DNA of 64,000 nucleotides, from assembly GCA_016711265.1 (NCBI GenBank), contig JADJTI010000001.1, positions 124,001 to 188,000 of the forward strand, in the 5' to 3' direction. The stretch's first letter is position 1. Each line of letters starts with the position of its first letter. The notes below the pieces were generated by a model. That model worked only from the letters and a program-made list of their open reading frames with translations, was not told where the DNA came from and did not search any database. Source of the DNA: Austwickia sp. (GTDB lineage Bacteria; Actinomycetota; Actinomycetes; Actinomycetales; Dermatophilaceae). Below, one piece after another: positions 43,483 through 52,850 of the stretch. A program made the position numbers and the translations under genes.

Positions 43483-43489
43483 GCCAGCG

Positions 43490-44638
43490 GTGAAGTACAT
43501 CGACGAGTTCCGGGACGGCGACCTGGCGCGCGGGCTGGCCGGCGCCATCGCCGCAGCCGTGGCCGCCGGGGGCGAGCGAGAGTACCGGTTCATGGAGTTC
43601 TGCGGGGGGCACACCCACGCCATCTCCCGGTACGGCATCGCCGACCTGCTCCCGCCACAGATCCGGTTGATCCACGGCCCCGGGTGCCCGGTCTGCGTGT
43701 TGCCGATCGGCCGGATCGACCAGGCCATCGCGCTGGCTATCGAGCACGACGTGACCGTCTGCAGCTACGGGGACACCCTGCGCGTGCCCGCCTCGGGGAA
43801 CCTCTCCCTGCTCAAGGCCAAAGGCCGCGGCGGCGACATCGCGATGGTTTACTCACCGTTGGACGCCGTGCGGCTGGCCGAGCAGCGTCCGGACCGGCAG
43901 GTGACGTTCTTGGCCATCGGGTTCGAGACCACCACCGCGCCCACCGCCGTGGCGATCGCCCAGGCGCGCGCCAAGGAGCTGACGAACTTCTCGATTCTGT
44001 CCAACCACGTGTTGACCCCGCCCGCGATGCACGCCATTCTCACCGCGCCCGCCGACGAGGCGGTCGCTTTGGACGGGTTCATCGGCCCGGCGCACGTGTC
44101 CACGGTGATCGGCAGCGCGCCGTACGAGCCGTTCTGCCAGGAGTACCGCAAACCCGTAGTGATCGCCGGGTTCGAGCCCCTGGACGTGATGCGAGCCATC
44201 CACATGTTGGTGCTGCAGGTCAACCAGGGCCGGGCCGAGGTCGAGAACGAGTTCACCCGGGCGGTCACCCGCGACGGCAACGCCACCGCGAAAGCGCTGG
44301 TGGACGGGGTGTTCGAGCTCCGTGAGTCGTTCGAATGGCGCGGTCTGGGCAGCGTCCCGTTCAGCGCATTGCGGCTGCGCCAGGAGTACGCCGACTTCGA
44401 CGCCGAGCGTCGCTACTTCGTCCCCTATGTGCCGGTCCCCGATCACAAAGGCTGCGAATGCGCAGCCATCCTGCGCGGCCAGAAGCACCCGGTCGAATGC
44501 CGCATCTTCGGCACCGCCTGCTCGCCCGACTCTCCGGTGGGCTCGTGCATGGTCTCCGCCGAAGGCGCCTGTGCGGCCCACTACATGTATGGCCGGTTCC
44601 GGCTGGAGCCGGTCGGCGCCGTCGTACCCCGATCCTGA
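43490..44638 (+). CDS. hypD: Hydrogenase maturation Fe-S protein HypD
   Basis: 382 residues; with HypC it is the scaffold where the iron receives its CN and CO ligands. FCGGHTHAISRYG (~36), HGPGCPVCVLP (~62) and the C-terminal cysteines that hold the [4Fe-4S] cluster (GCECAAILRG, CRIFGTACSPDSPVGSCM, GACAAHY) are all present. GTG at 43490, eight bases after hypC; the frame is open upstream inside hypC only. No clear ribosome-binding site, so coupling to hypC is likely. Confidence 0.94.
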   Translation: MKYIDEFRDGDLARGLAGAIAAAVAAGGEREYRFMEFCGGHTHAISRYGIADLLPPQIRLIHGPGCPVCVLPIGRIDQAIALAIEHDVTVCSYGDTLRVPASGNLSLLKAKGRGGDIAMVYSPLDAVRLAEQRPDRQVTFLAIGFETTTAPTAVAIAQARAKELTNFSILSNHVLTPPAMHAILTAPADEAVALDGFIGPAHVSTVIGSAPYEPFCQEYRKPVVIAGFEPLDVMRAIHMLVLQVNQGRAEVENEFTRAVTRDGNATAKALVDGVFELRESFEWRGLGSVPFSALRLRQEYADFDAERRYFVPYVPVPDHKGCECAAILRGQKHPVECRIFGTACSPDSPVGSCMVSAEGACAAHYMYGRFRLEPVGAVVPRS

Positions 44639-44653
44639 CCAGGAGGCCCCGGC

Positions 44654-45694
44654 ATGGCCCTGCCGCGCATGCGACCGATCAGCCTGAAGTCCGAACGTGT
44701 CGACATGTCGCACGGCGCGGGTGGCCGGTCGATGGCCCAACTGATCCACCAGCTGTTCGCCAAACACCTGGGTAACCCCTACCTGGCCCAGGGCGATGAC
44801 GGCGCCCGGATGCCCCGACTCGACGGACCGCTGGTGATGGCCACCGACGCTCACGTGGTCTCCCCGCTGTTCTTCCCCGGCGGGGATATCGGGTCGCTCG
44901 CCGTGCACGGCACGGTCAACGACGTCGCCGTCATGGGCGCCCGCCCCCGCTACCTGGCGGCGGCATTCGTGCTCGAAGAGGGCTTCCCACTGGCCGACCT
45001 GGCCCGCATCGTCGAGTCGATGGCGGCCGCGGCTCGGGAGGCCGGGGTGGCCGTGGTCACCGGGGACACCAAGGTCGTCGAGGCCGGCAAGGGCGACGGG
45101 GTGTTCATCACGACCACCGGCGTGGGTGAGCTGATCGACGGGGTCCAGGTCTCCGGCGCCCACGCCCAGCCCGGCGATGCGGTCCTGGTCAGCGGCCCGA
45201 TCGGCGATCACGGCATGGCGATCATGGCCGTCCGTGAAGACCTGGGCCTGGACACCCCCATCGTCTCGGACTCGGCGGCGCTGCACGGACTCATCGCCGA
45301 CCTGCTGGCCGCCGTACCGGAGGTGCATGTGCTGCGTGACCCGACCAGGGGTGGGTTGTCGGCGACCCTCAACGAGATCAGCCACCAGTCCGAGGTGGGG
45401 ATCGTGCTCAACGAGGCTGCGATTCCGGTACGACGTGAGGTCGCCGCCGCGTGCGAGCTGCTGGGGCTCGACCCGTTGGACATCGCCTGCGAGGGGCGGG
45501 TGATCGTGATCTGTCCCGGGGCGCGCGCCGAGGCGGCCCTGTCGGCGCTGCGCGGGCACCCGCTGGGCGCTCAGGCCGCCGTGATCGGGGAGGTCATCGA
45601 GGACGAGCGAGGGTTCGTGCAGATGGCCACCTCCTTCGGCGGACGTCGGATGGTCGACTGGCTGGCGGGGGAGTCCCTGCCCCGCATCTGCTGA
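44654..45694 (+). CDS. hypE: Hydrogenase maturation protein HypE
   Basis: 346 residues; dehydrates the carbamoyl group on its C-terminal Cys to give the cyanide ligand. The C terminus PRIC carries that Cys. ATP-binding PurM-like elements: MSHGAGGRSMAQLI, TVNDVAVMGARPRYL, GDTKVVEAGKGDG and DPTRGGLSATLNEI. Last gene of the hyp operon; AGGAGG lies before the ATG. Its substrate comes from HypF, here a half-length form. Confidence 0.96.
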   Translation: MALPRMRPISLKSERVDMSHGAGGRSMAQLIHQLFAKHLGNPYLAQGDDGARMPRLDGPLVMATDAHVVSPLFFPGGDIGSLAVHGTVNDVAVMGARPRYLAAAFVLEEGFPLADLARIVESMAAAAREAGVAVVTGDTKVVEAGKGDGVFITTTGVGELIDGVQVSGAHAQPGDAVLVSGPIGDHGMAIMAVREDLGLDTPIVSDSAALHGLIADLLAAVPEVHVLRDPTRGGLSATLNEISHQSEVGIVLNEAAIPVRREVAAACELLGLDPLDIACEGRVIVICPGARAEAALSALRGHPLGAQAAVIGEVIEDERGFVQMATSFGGRRMVDWLAGESLPRIC

Positions 45695-45734
45695 GCACGG
45701 GTAACCATCGGGGCTTCGCCGGGAATATCGGAGT

Positions 45735-46783
45735 ATGAGCCCCACGACGCAGCGCATCTCGCCCGATGCCGACGCCTTCGACACGCCCATCCCGGGGCCC
45801 CCGAGCGGGCACCTCGGGAGGAGCCCGCGCCGGCAGTGGCGCTGGGGCGCGGCGGGAGTTCTCACCGCCACTGCGGTCACCACGGGGTCATGGTGATCAC
45901 ACCGGTGGTGGCTCCAGGGCCGTAACCAGGCACTCCGGCCGGGGGCTCGGCGGCCGCCGCCCTCCTGGATCGCGCCGCCCGGATCACGCCGGTCGACCCA
46001 CCCGCGCGGGCAGACCAGTACTGGAAGATCTCCACCACCGGCACGACGATGCTGACGGTGGTTGGGAGTCGGGGCGGCCGCAAACAGAGCGCCCACTACC
46101 TCACCTCCCAGAGCCGGACGGCGTACACGGCGGTCGACGGCCGCCGGCCCACCTGGTTCGTAGACCGGCCCGGCACCCTGGTCCGTCAACTGGCCGGGCC
46201 GAAGGGCTTCGAGCAGCCAGCCGTCGGCGGGCCCACCTCGATCTGGACCACGAACCTGGCGCCGTCGGCCATCCCCGGCAGCTGGCAGACCCCCAACGTG
46301 GCTTGGCTGCGGGCGCTTCCCCGGGACCCGGTGACCCTGCGGGAACGCCTGTACGCCGATGCCGCCGGCCACGGTCAGTCGCTCGATGGCGAGGTCCTGG
46401 TGCTCGTCGCGGATGTCCTGCGCACCGGGCTGGTGCCCAGCGACCTGCGGGCTGCGTTGTTCCGGGTGTTGGCTACGGTCCCGGGAGTGAAGGTGCAAGC
46501 CGGGCGAACGACCGTCAACGGGCGCACGGGGGTCGCCATCGGCCGCGACGAGACCGCGGGCGTCGACCGTCAGGAGATCGTCGTCGACCCCGAGACCGGA
46601 CAGCTCATCGGGGAGCGCCGGGTGGCGATCCGCGGCGTCGACGGGATCCGCGCGGGCACGGTCCTGGGTGACACGGCGGTGGGACGGACCCTCGTGGACG
46701 CGGTGCCCACCGACGTGGTCCGCCGGGCTCGGCCCGATGAGTGCACCGTCGAGGCTGATGGTGCCGTGTCCTGCCGGCGGTGA
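45735..46783 (+). pseudogene. CU044_5270-like membrane protein gene, broken by a frameshift and a stop
   Basis: The ATG at 45735 opens a frame (MSPTTQRISPDADAFDTPIP...) that reaches the start of a membrane helix and ends at TGA 45891-45893. Adding one base to the GGGG run at 45884-45887 continues the helix (GVMVITPVVAPGP) in the next frame, which meets TAA at 45923 and then runs open to 46783 with the family's typical parts (AAAALLDRAARI, DQYWKISTTG, DPVTLRERLYAD, VDPETGQLIGERRV). So the protein needs two repairs. Either a decayed gene or sequence errors; the downstream part keeps good codon use. Function of the family is unknown; it often follows an ECF sigma gene, absent here. Confidence 0.65.
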
Positions 46784-46979
46784 CCGGGGGATCCCCTGGT
46801 GGTCGCGGTCACATCACGAATCGGCATCTTCGCAGGTCGAGCGCTCAGAAAACGTGATCTTCACCCCACTGCGTGGCGAACACGAAACCGCAGGCAGTTC
46901 CGGCCGATCGTAGTGAGGACAGCGCATTCACCGCCGTCGTCGTGTCCTGCGCGGCGGCCTCCTGAACCGGAGCCCTCCG

Positions 46980-47138
46980 ATGACCAACCAGGCGACTCTT
47001 CCCGCACGTCAGCGCGTGGCGTCCCACGATCGCCCGCGGTATCTGCGGTCGCTGCGTCACCCCTTGACCCGCCGCGAGGCCGAGCAGGTTTTCGAGCGGC
47101 AGCAGGTGGCCGAGGCGTTCGGCCGACTCTGCGCCTGA
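46980..47138 (+). CDS. Hypothetical 52-residue protein
   Basis: ATG at 46980 to TGA at 47136-47138, GGAG seven bases upstream. The product (MTNQATLPARQRVASHDRPR...) is Arg/Gln rich with a predicted amphipathic C-terminal helix (REAEQVFERQQVAEAFGRLC). No family recognised. The spacing and ribosome-binding site make it plausible, no more. The flanks 46784-46979 and 47139-47299 show nothing else. Confidence 0.35.
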   Translation: MTNQATLPARQRVASHDRPRYLRSLRHPLTRREAEQVFERQQVAEAFGRLCA

Positions 47139-47299
47139 GCCCCGGCAGCTCGTTCGCTACGCCGTAGGCCCAGCTCCTGAGATTCGCGCTGATCCAGGCG
47201 CGGGCCTGCGCCTTCACGCTGGCGAACCGTGGTCCGGCCAGATCCGGCTGACCCACTGGAGCATCGACGTCGTGGTCCCCGGTGGGGGATCATCACGAC

Positions 47300-47698
47300 A
47301 TGGTGGGTCAGAACGTGCTCGGCGGTCCCCTGCAGGTCTGCGGGACCGATCCCATGACGGGCTTCTACCGCGATGGCGCCTGCCGCAGCGGCCGCTCGGA
47401 CGCCGGGCTGCACACCGTGTGCGCCCTGATGACCCGCGAGTTTCTGGAGCATCAACGCGGCCGGGGCAACGACCTCAGCACTCCGGCTCCGGCCATGTCC
47501 TTCCCGGGCCTGATCCCGGGAGATCCCTGGTGTGTCACCGTGGTGGCCTGGCAGAGCGCGTACCGCGATGGGGTGGCACCGCCGATCGTGCTGGCCGCCA
47601 CGAATGCACTCACCCTGCACTTCATCCCGCTGACGGTGCTCACCCAGTTCGCCGCGGACGTGCCCGACGACGTGGCCGGCCTCGGCGGCCCCACCTGA
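47300..47698 (+). CDS. DUF2237 family protein
   Basis: 132 residues. Matches the family closely: MVGQNVLGGPLQVCGTDPMT at the start, then GFYRDGACRSGRSDAGLHTV, REFLEHQRGRGNDLSTP, FPGLIPGDPWCVTVVAWQ and GVAPPIVLAATN. Function is unknown; the conserved Cys, His and Asp suggest a metal or redox site. The ATG at 47300 puts NVLG close to the N terminus, as in homologues; a GTG at 47282 is possible. Converges on the receiver gene with 25 bases between. Confidence 0.85.
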   Translation: MVGQNVLGGPLQVCGTDPMTGFYRDGACRSGRSDAGLHTVCALMTREFLEHQRGRGNDLSTPAPAMSFPGLIPGDPWCVTVVAWQSAYRDGVAPPIVLAATNALTLHFIPLTVLTQFAADVPDDVAGLGGPT

Positions 47699-47723
47699 AC
47701 GCCGCCCCGGTCCCCACCACTGA

Positions 47724-48485
47724 TCAGGATGGGTGCTCCGGGTCCCGGGGCAGGTCCAGCCCCAGGGCCTGACGAAGCTGCTCGGAGTACCAGGACTTGC
47801 GGGGGGCCCGCGGGTGCCGTGGCCCGGACGTCGATTCCAGGCGCGGGGAGATCAGCAGCTGCAGTCGCTGGCGCAGCGAGCGGACCGCCCACTCGTGCTC
47901 GGGGTGGGTGCGGTGGGTGCCATCGCTGAGCAGCATCGACCCGGCCGGCGACTCCTCGACGGTGCGGATGGCGGCGGCCACGTCGGGCTCGCGGGCGTAC
48001 CCCTGGGCCTTCCAGTCGATGGGGGAGTCCCGTGGTGACAATGCCCAGGGTTCCAGGACGGCGCGGACGAACGTCGTGGCATCGTGGTCGACCTCGTAGT
48101 GCTCGAACACATAGTCGACGCCGGATTGGGCGATCCGCCGCGCCCGCAGATCACTGTCGCGGGCGTGGGCGCTGATGAGCACGATGCGGGTGGTCTCGGG
48201 CGGGGAATACGTCCGGATGCTCTGGGCGATCCGCGCCCCGATGTACCGGTCGTGATCGGGCAGCGGCTCGGACATCCCGGCACGGGAGGCGGCTTCGTGG
48301 CGGCGACGCGCGGAACGCCGGTCGTGTCCGTCCAGGACGACCACGTCGATGTTCGCCCAGGCCTCCCGCAACGCCATGGCCTGCTCGAAGTCCATGCCCA
48401 CCGGCTCGACACCCGGCACCCACGACAGCCACGGCACCCGCCCGTCGCGCTGGCTGCTCTGGTCATCAACCACCACGACGCGCAT
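47724..48485 (-). CDS. Receiver-domain protein (response regulator-like)
   Basis: 253 residues. N-terminal REC-like domain: MRVVVVDDQ with the acidic pair, probable phospho-Asp in DVVVLDGHD (~56), and Ser in RIVLISAHARD. The conserved Lys expected after that is not seen (GVDYVFEHYEV). The C-terminal ~110 residues are not a recognised output domain; a basic helical segment (SLRQRLQLLISPRLES, APRKSWYSEQLRQALGLD) could bind a partner or DNA. GGGAGGTGA precedes the ATG at 48485. It overlaps the membrane gene upstream by 20 bases, so they act together. Confidence 0.65.
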   Translation of the reverse strand: MRVVVVDDQSSQRDGRVPWLSWVPGVEPVGMDFEQAMALREAWANIDVVVLDGHDRRSARRRHEAASRAGMSEPLPDHDRYIGARIAQSIRTYSPPETTRIVLISAHARDSDLRARRIAQSGVDYVFEHYEVDHDATTFVRAVLEPWALSPRDSPIDWKAQGYAREPDVAAAIRTVEESPAGSMLLSDGTHRTHPEHEWAVRSLRQRLQLLISPRLESTSGPRHPRAPRKSWYSEQLRQALGLDLPRDPEHPS

Positions 48486-50196
48486 ACTCACCTCCCGGCA
48501 CCGCGCCCCGCAACGCATGCAACCCTTGGCTGATCCGGTGCAGGTCGCGTTCCACGCCCTCGCGCACGGCCCCGACCGGGGCCGACGCGGCCAGATCCAC
48601 CCCCTGGGCCAGCACCGCTTCCAGGTAGCGCATCTCCCGATCCTGGGAATGCCGTCGAGCCTGATCGGTGGCTGCGCCGCACTCGTGGACGAATTCCTCG
48701 GACAACTGCCCGGCGAACTGGGCCAACGACCGCGCTAGCAGGTGGGCTCCCAGGTAGGCCGCCGGCACCCACACCAGGTCGCTGACGACCCGGACGGTGG
48801 CTCCGGGGGGCGCGGCCGCCACGGTCGCCGCCACCGCCACCACCAGGACGGCGCGAGCGGTGAGGGACAGCCTGCCGGGTGCGGCGACGGTGCCCAGGAC
48901 CAGGGCCAGACCCACCAGCAGGCTGGCGGCGGTGAGTTGCCGCGGCTCGCCGAGGTGCGCGTAGTACGTCGTCAGGGCCGTGGCGGCGGCGAAGGGGAAC
49001 ACCGCGCACAGGGACAGCCAGGGTTCCAGCCAGGACCCGCGCCGCCTGATCATCCGCCAGGTCCAGCCGGCGTACGCCGCCGTGATCGCTGCCAGCGAGT
49101 ACGCCGCCAGGGCGGGGACCGGAGTGCTGTCGCACAACGCGGTCCCGGCGATCAGCAGGGCCAGGATCACGATGGCCGCCGGAGCCAACGGCAGGGCGAC
49201 CCTCGGCCGGTCCACGGCCACGACGTGTGCCTTATCCCCTACCAGCAGCGTCAACGCCGAGCCGGCGGACCGGCCGACCAGCCGCACGGGAACGACGCCG
49301 GTCAGGCCGTGGCGGGCGACCGAGCCGAGGAGCGCGTCCGCCTGGGGACCGGTGATGACGCACACTGCCGCATCCGGTGCGACGTCGAAGAAGACGTGCC
49401 TGGCCACGGCGGGCTGGCTGGACCGGACGGCCTGGGCGTGCAGGTCGAAGGCGTCCCGGACATACCTGGCACGCTGCCGGGTCTGCCGGGCCAACTCGCT
49501 CTTGTGCGCAGCCATGGCTGCCCGCAGTGTGATGGCCGCGTCCACCCCGGCCAACGACAGCCGCATGATCGTGGTCTGCAGGTCGTCGATCAGCTCCGAC
49601 CCACGTCCGGTGAGGATGTCGTTACGCCCCGAGAGCTCGGCAGCGGTGATCTCCGCCTCGCAGCGGGTGAGCGTCAGGTGGCGCTGGTGGCGGATCTCGG
49701 TGCCCAGCAAGGCCACCAGGCACTGCGATCCGACGACGTTGATGACGGCGTACAGCAGCGAATCGGCGACGAAAGGATCTGCCTGTAGCAGCCATCGGAC
49801 CCCACAGACCCAGGTCAGCAGGCCGACGGTGACGGTGCCGGCCACCGCGGGCCCGTGCCGTGCCGTGGTCAGCAGGATCAGCGGCGTGGCGAGCACCCAC
49901 ATGCCCGAGTACGGTTCGGCAGGGGGATGGACGGCGGCCCACAGGGTCAGCTCGCCCACCAGGACCAACCAGCGGACCCATAGCGGGGGTGGGGTGCCGC
50001 GCACCATCGACCAGGCCAGCGCCACGTCGTACCCAACCATGAGAGCGGCGAGCAGGCGCACGACCGGTGGCTGCCACCAACCCGCGAGGGGGCAGGTGAT
50101 GACGACGGCGCGGAACGTGAGCTGAGCGACCAGGACGATCCCGGGTTCCACGCGCGCGAAGTGGCTTCGCACGAAACCGGCGGTCGTTACGGGCAC
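48466..50196 (-). CDS. Histidine-kinase-like membrane protein with degenerate ATPase region
   Basis: 576 residues with two membrane blocks: five or six helices in ~20-170, and about six in ~335-490. Between them is a soluble part with a long helix (~175-260) and a beta-rich segment ending HVVAVDRP whose order resembles a GHKL ATPase, but the N-box Asn and the GxGxG loops are missing. The C terminus (~500-576) is a DHP-like coiled helix (ATDQARRHSQDREMRYLEAV) with an ERDLHRISQGLHALRG end. I cannot assign kinase activity. GTG at 50196 with AGGATGAAG upstream. Paired with the receiver gene. Confidence 0.6.
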   Translation of the reverse strand: MPVTTAGFVRSHFARVEPGIVLVAQLTFRAVVITCPLAGWWQPPVVRLLAALMVGYDVALAWSMVRGTPPPLWVRWLVLVGELTLWAAVHPPAEPYSGMWVLATPLILLTTARHGPAVAGTVTVGLLTWVCGVRWLLQADPFVADSLLYAVINVVGSQCLVALLGTEIRHQRHLTLTRCEAEITAAELSGRNDILTGRGSELIDDLQTTIMRLSLAGVDAAITLRAAMAAHKSELARQTRQRARYVRDAFDLHAQAVRSSQPAVARHVFFDVAPDAAVCVITGPQADALLGSVARHGLTGVVPVRLVGRSAGSALTLLVGDKAHVVAVDRPRVALPLAPAAIVILALLIAGTALCDSTPVPALAAYSLAAITAAYAGWTWRMIRRRGSWLEPWLSLCAVFPFAAATALTTYYAHLGEPRQLTAASLLVGLALVLGTVAAPGRLSLTARAVLVVAVAATVAAAPPGATVRVVSDLVWVPAAYLGAHLLARSLAQFAGQLSEEFVHECGAATDQARRHSQDREMRYLEAVLAQGVDLAASAPVGAVREGVERDLHRISQGLHALRGAVPGGEYARRGG

Positions 50197-50300
50197 TGCT
50201 TCATCCTGGCCGGTACGCCGCCCGCACGGGTGCGAAAGCGGGATTTCGGAACGGCCACATCCATCGGCGCGGGGCCATTGCCCTGTGCTCCCGCCGGGGG

Positions 50301-51092
50301 TCACCGGGTCGAGATGCGCAACCCTTCCGGATCACCGTCCACCTGGTCCGACGCCGTGTCGCTCACCACGGCGACGGGGGACGCAGGCGGGGCCGACGCC
50401 TGCGAGGACACCGCCGACAGACCCCACCCGAGCGCCGCGAGGACGACGATGAGCGCCGGCCAGAGCACCCGGTGGCGACGGTACCGGGGGTCCTCCGGCG
50501 AGGAGGACGCGAGCTGGTGCTCCACGGCCTCCAGGTCGGCGTCCACCGAGCCCCGGGCGCGAGCGGCCTGACAGGTCCGCCACGCCTTGTCGGTGTGTCC
50601 CAGGCCGTGTTGAGCACGGGCGAGTCCGGCCCAGGGTGCGGGCGCGGCCGGATCCAAGGCCCGGGCCCGGCGGTAACAGTGCCTGGCCTCCGCGAACCGA
50701 CCGGCGCGCTGTCGCAGCTCACCCAGAGCGCACCAGAGGTGCGGATCCTTGGCGTCGTAGGCCAGGCCTGACTTCACGGCGATCTCGGCCTCGGCGTCCC
50801 GGCTGTCGGCGGACAGGGCGGTGGCCAGGTTTCGCCAGGTGTCGGGATCATGGGGTCTGCGACGTACGGCGGACTCGGCAGTGGCCACGGCGGCGCTGAG
50901 GCGCCCGGCATCGATGCAGGCGCTGATGCAGGCCGTGATGGCCGCGTTCAGGTTTGCGTACCCCGATCCGGCGATCGTCGCAGGGTCGGTGTCGATGACG
51001 CAGGCGGCGGCTGTGGCCAGGCCACCGGTGGTGTCGTTGTCGTACGGCGCGCTGGATCGGAGCAGCGCAGAGTCAAGCTTCATACCCGTCAT
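50301..51092 (-). CDS. TPR-repeat protein with C-terminal membrane anchor
   Basis: 263 residues. Three or more tetratricopeptide repeats: SAAVATAESAVRRRPHDPDT, EAEIAVKSGLAYDAKDPHLW and EARHCYRRARALDPAAPAPW (~75-185). A membrane helix lies near the C terminus (VLWPALIVVLAALGWGLSAV, ~212-232) with a short tail. The N terminus is Ala/Thr rich. Start at ATG 51092 is a choice among GTG 51110, TTG 51122 and this. It lies 104 bases upstream of the kinase-like gene on the same strand, so TPR, membrane and receiver genes may form one operon. Confidence 0.65.
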   Translation of the reverse strand: MTGMKLDSALLRSSAPYDNDTTGGLATAAACVIDTDPATIAGSGYANLNAAITACISACIDAGRLSAAVATAESAVRRRPHDPDTWRNLATALSADSRDAEAEIAVKSGLAYDAKDPHLWCALGELRQRAGRFAEARHCYRRARALDPAAPAPWAGLARAQHGLGHTDKAWRTCQAARARGSVDADLEAVEHQLASSSPEDPRYRRHRVLWPALIVVLAALGWGLSAVSSQASAPPASPVAVVSDTASDQVDGDPEGLRISTR

Positions 51093-51267
51093 GGAGACGT
51101 CTTCCCTCACCGTGATACCCAAGATCGCAGAGACCCGTGGTGCCCCCCAGACCGAATGTGACGTCGCCTCCCCCGAGGCATTCAGACGTCCGTCCAGATC
51201 ATCATGCTAACCACGGCCTGCCTCAAATGACCGCGCTCAGCTTGAGGTGTGAGCACGGTTGCGGCCC

Positions 51268-52808
51268 TCAGGCGACGCCGTAGCGCGCGAACACCTCCAC
51301 CATCGGGCGGGCGCACCAGGGCGCGGTCACTAGCAAAGGGCCCCGGGTGGGGAACGTCGGCGCGGGCCCGGACAGGTCGTGGACCTGGGCTCCCGCTTCT
51401 CGAGCCAGGATCAGCCCGGCCAGGTGATCGATCGGATCGAAGGTGGCCACGATCGCCGCGGCGGCGCGGCCGGCCGCCACCGAGGCGATGGCCATGGCAC
51501 CGGAGCCCATGATCCGGGCGGTCACCTGCCGTTGCGCAAACTCGTCCATGACCTCGGCCATGCCGGGCGGGGGACAGTGGCCGTCCAACTCCATCGCCAC
51601 CACCGACCCGGCCAGGGCCCCGTGCGCCGTCCCGGCCGCGCCGTCCCTGCCCGAGCCGTGCTCGGGGGCGGGGGCGCAGGACAACGGGGCACTGTCGAGG
51701 TAGGCGCCCAACCCGGAGGCTCCCCAGAACACCTCGCCGCGCCACGGGTTGGCCACCACCCCCAGGCGCGGTTGCCCGTCGACCGCCAACGCCAGCGAGA
51801 AGCAGGACCACCCCAGGTCGTGCGCGAAGTTCGTGGTGCCGTCGACGGGATCCAGGTACCAGCAGGGCCCGGATGCCTTCGGGTGGCCGCCCAGTTCCTC
51901 ACCGACCACCTCGTGGTGGGGGAAGGTGGCCGCCAGGACCTCGCGCACCCGGCGTTCCACGTCCAGGTCGACGTCGGTCACGAGGTCGGCCGGGCCGGCC
52001 TTGGCGCCGACCCGGACGGGACGCACCGTGCGCAGGTACCCGGCGGCCCAGCCGGCCAGGTCGCGGGCGACCGCAAGTTCGGTGGGTGCGCCGCCGGGGT
52101 CGGCGACGATCGGGTCGAGACCGGGCGTGGCCAGCACCGCCCGCAGCCGCCGTACCTCGTTGGTGATGACGGCATCGACGCCGATCGAGAGCAGATAGCG
52201 CATGGCTTCGGGATCGTCGATCGTCCACACGCTGACCCCAAGGCCGACGTCGTGCGCCTGCCGGACGACCTGCGCCGTCGCCAGGGTGCCCTCCATGTTC
52301 AGGTACGTCGGGCGCAGGCCCATCAGGTCCGGGCCCGCCGCGCTGCCGGTGTCGGTGGCCAGGTAGACGATCGCGCTGGGGGAGAGCCGACGGATCTCGG
52401 CCACCGCGGCCGGGTCCCCGCACCAGTGCACGCTCAGGTCGGCGCCGGCTGCCTCGAACGGTTCGATCACGGCCCAGGCGGCCCGCGCGTCCTGTGGGTC
52501 GCAGACGTCGATCAGGAGCCCCACACCGGTGCCGACGAGCAGCGTGAGGGCGTCCATCAGTCGGGGAATCCGCAGGTCGGCGTACCCGAGCTGAGCCACC
52601 TCGGGCCAGGTGAGCTCATCGATGCGCGCGCTGACCCCCAGACCCGCAGCAGCGTCAGGTCGTGCAGCACGACGCTGACCCCGTCCGCGGTGGTCCGGAC
52701 GTCGAGCTCGATCCGGTCCGCGCCGCAGGCGATGGCGCTGCGGAAGGCTGCCAGCGTGTTCTCCCGGTACGCCGCGCTGTCGCCGCGGTGGGCCACGATC
52801 GTCACCAT
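51268..52808 (-). pseudogene. Glycerophosphodiesterase-inositol monophosphatase fusion, interrupted by one frameshift
   Basis: The start at 52808 reads a GDPD N terminus (MVTIVAHRGDSAAYRENTLA with HRG and E-NT, then IELDVRTT and VVLHDLTLLRVWG). At the five-C run 52635-52639 (G run on the coding strand) one base seems missing; restoring it gives VSARIDELTWPEVAQLG and joins the frame that runs to 51268. That frame finishes the GDPD barrel (VWTIDDPEAMRYLLSIGVDA) and adds a whole inositol monophosphatase domain: VVGEELGG, WYLDPVDGTTNF and FDPIDHLAGLIL. Repaired length ~513 residues. One polypeptide could release and dephosphorylate an inositol phosphate; that is inference. May be a sequencing error rather than a true lesion. 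Confidence 0.8.
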
Positions 52809-52850
52809 GACCTCACCCTAGGGCGGGTGCGAGGGGCCCGTCGGCGCGGG

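Noticed and set aside
43853..46498. Long minus-strand frame (881 codons) opposite hypD and hypE
   Set aside because: Antisense to conserved maturation genes; His/Gly/Asp-rich reading with no domain.
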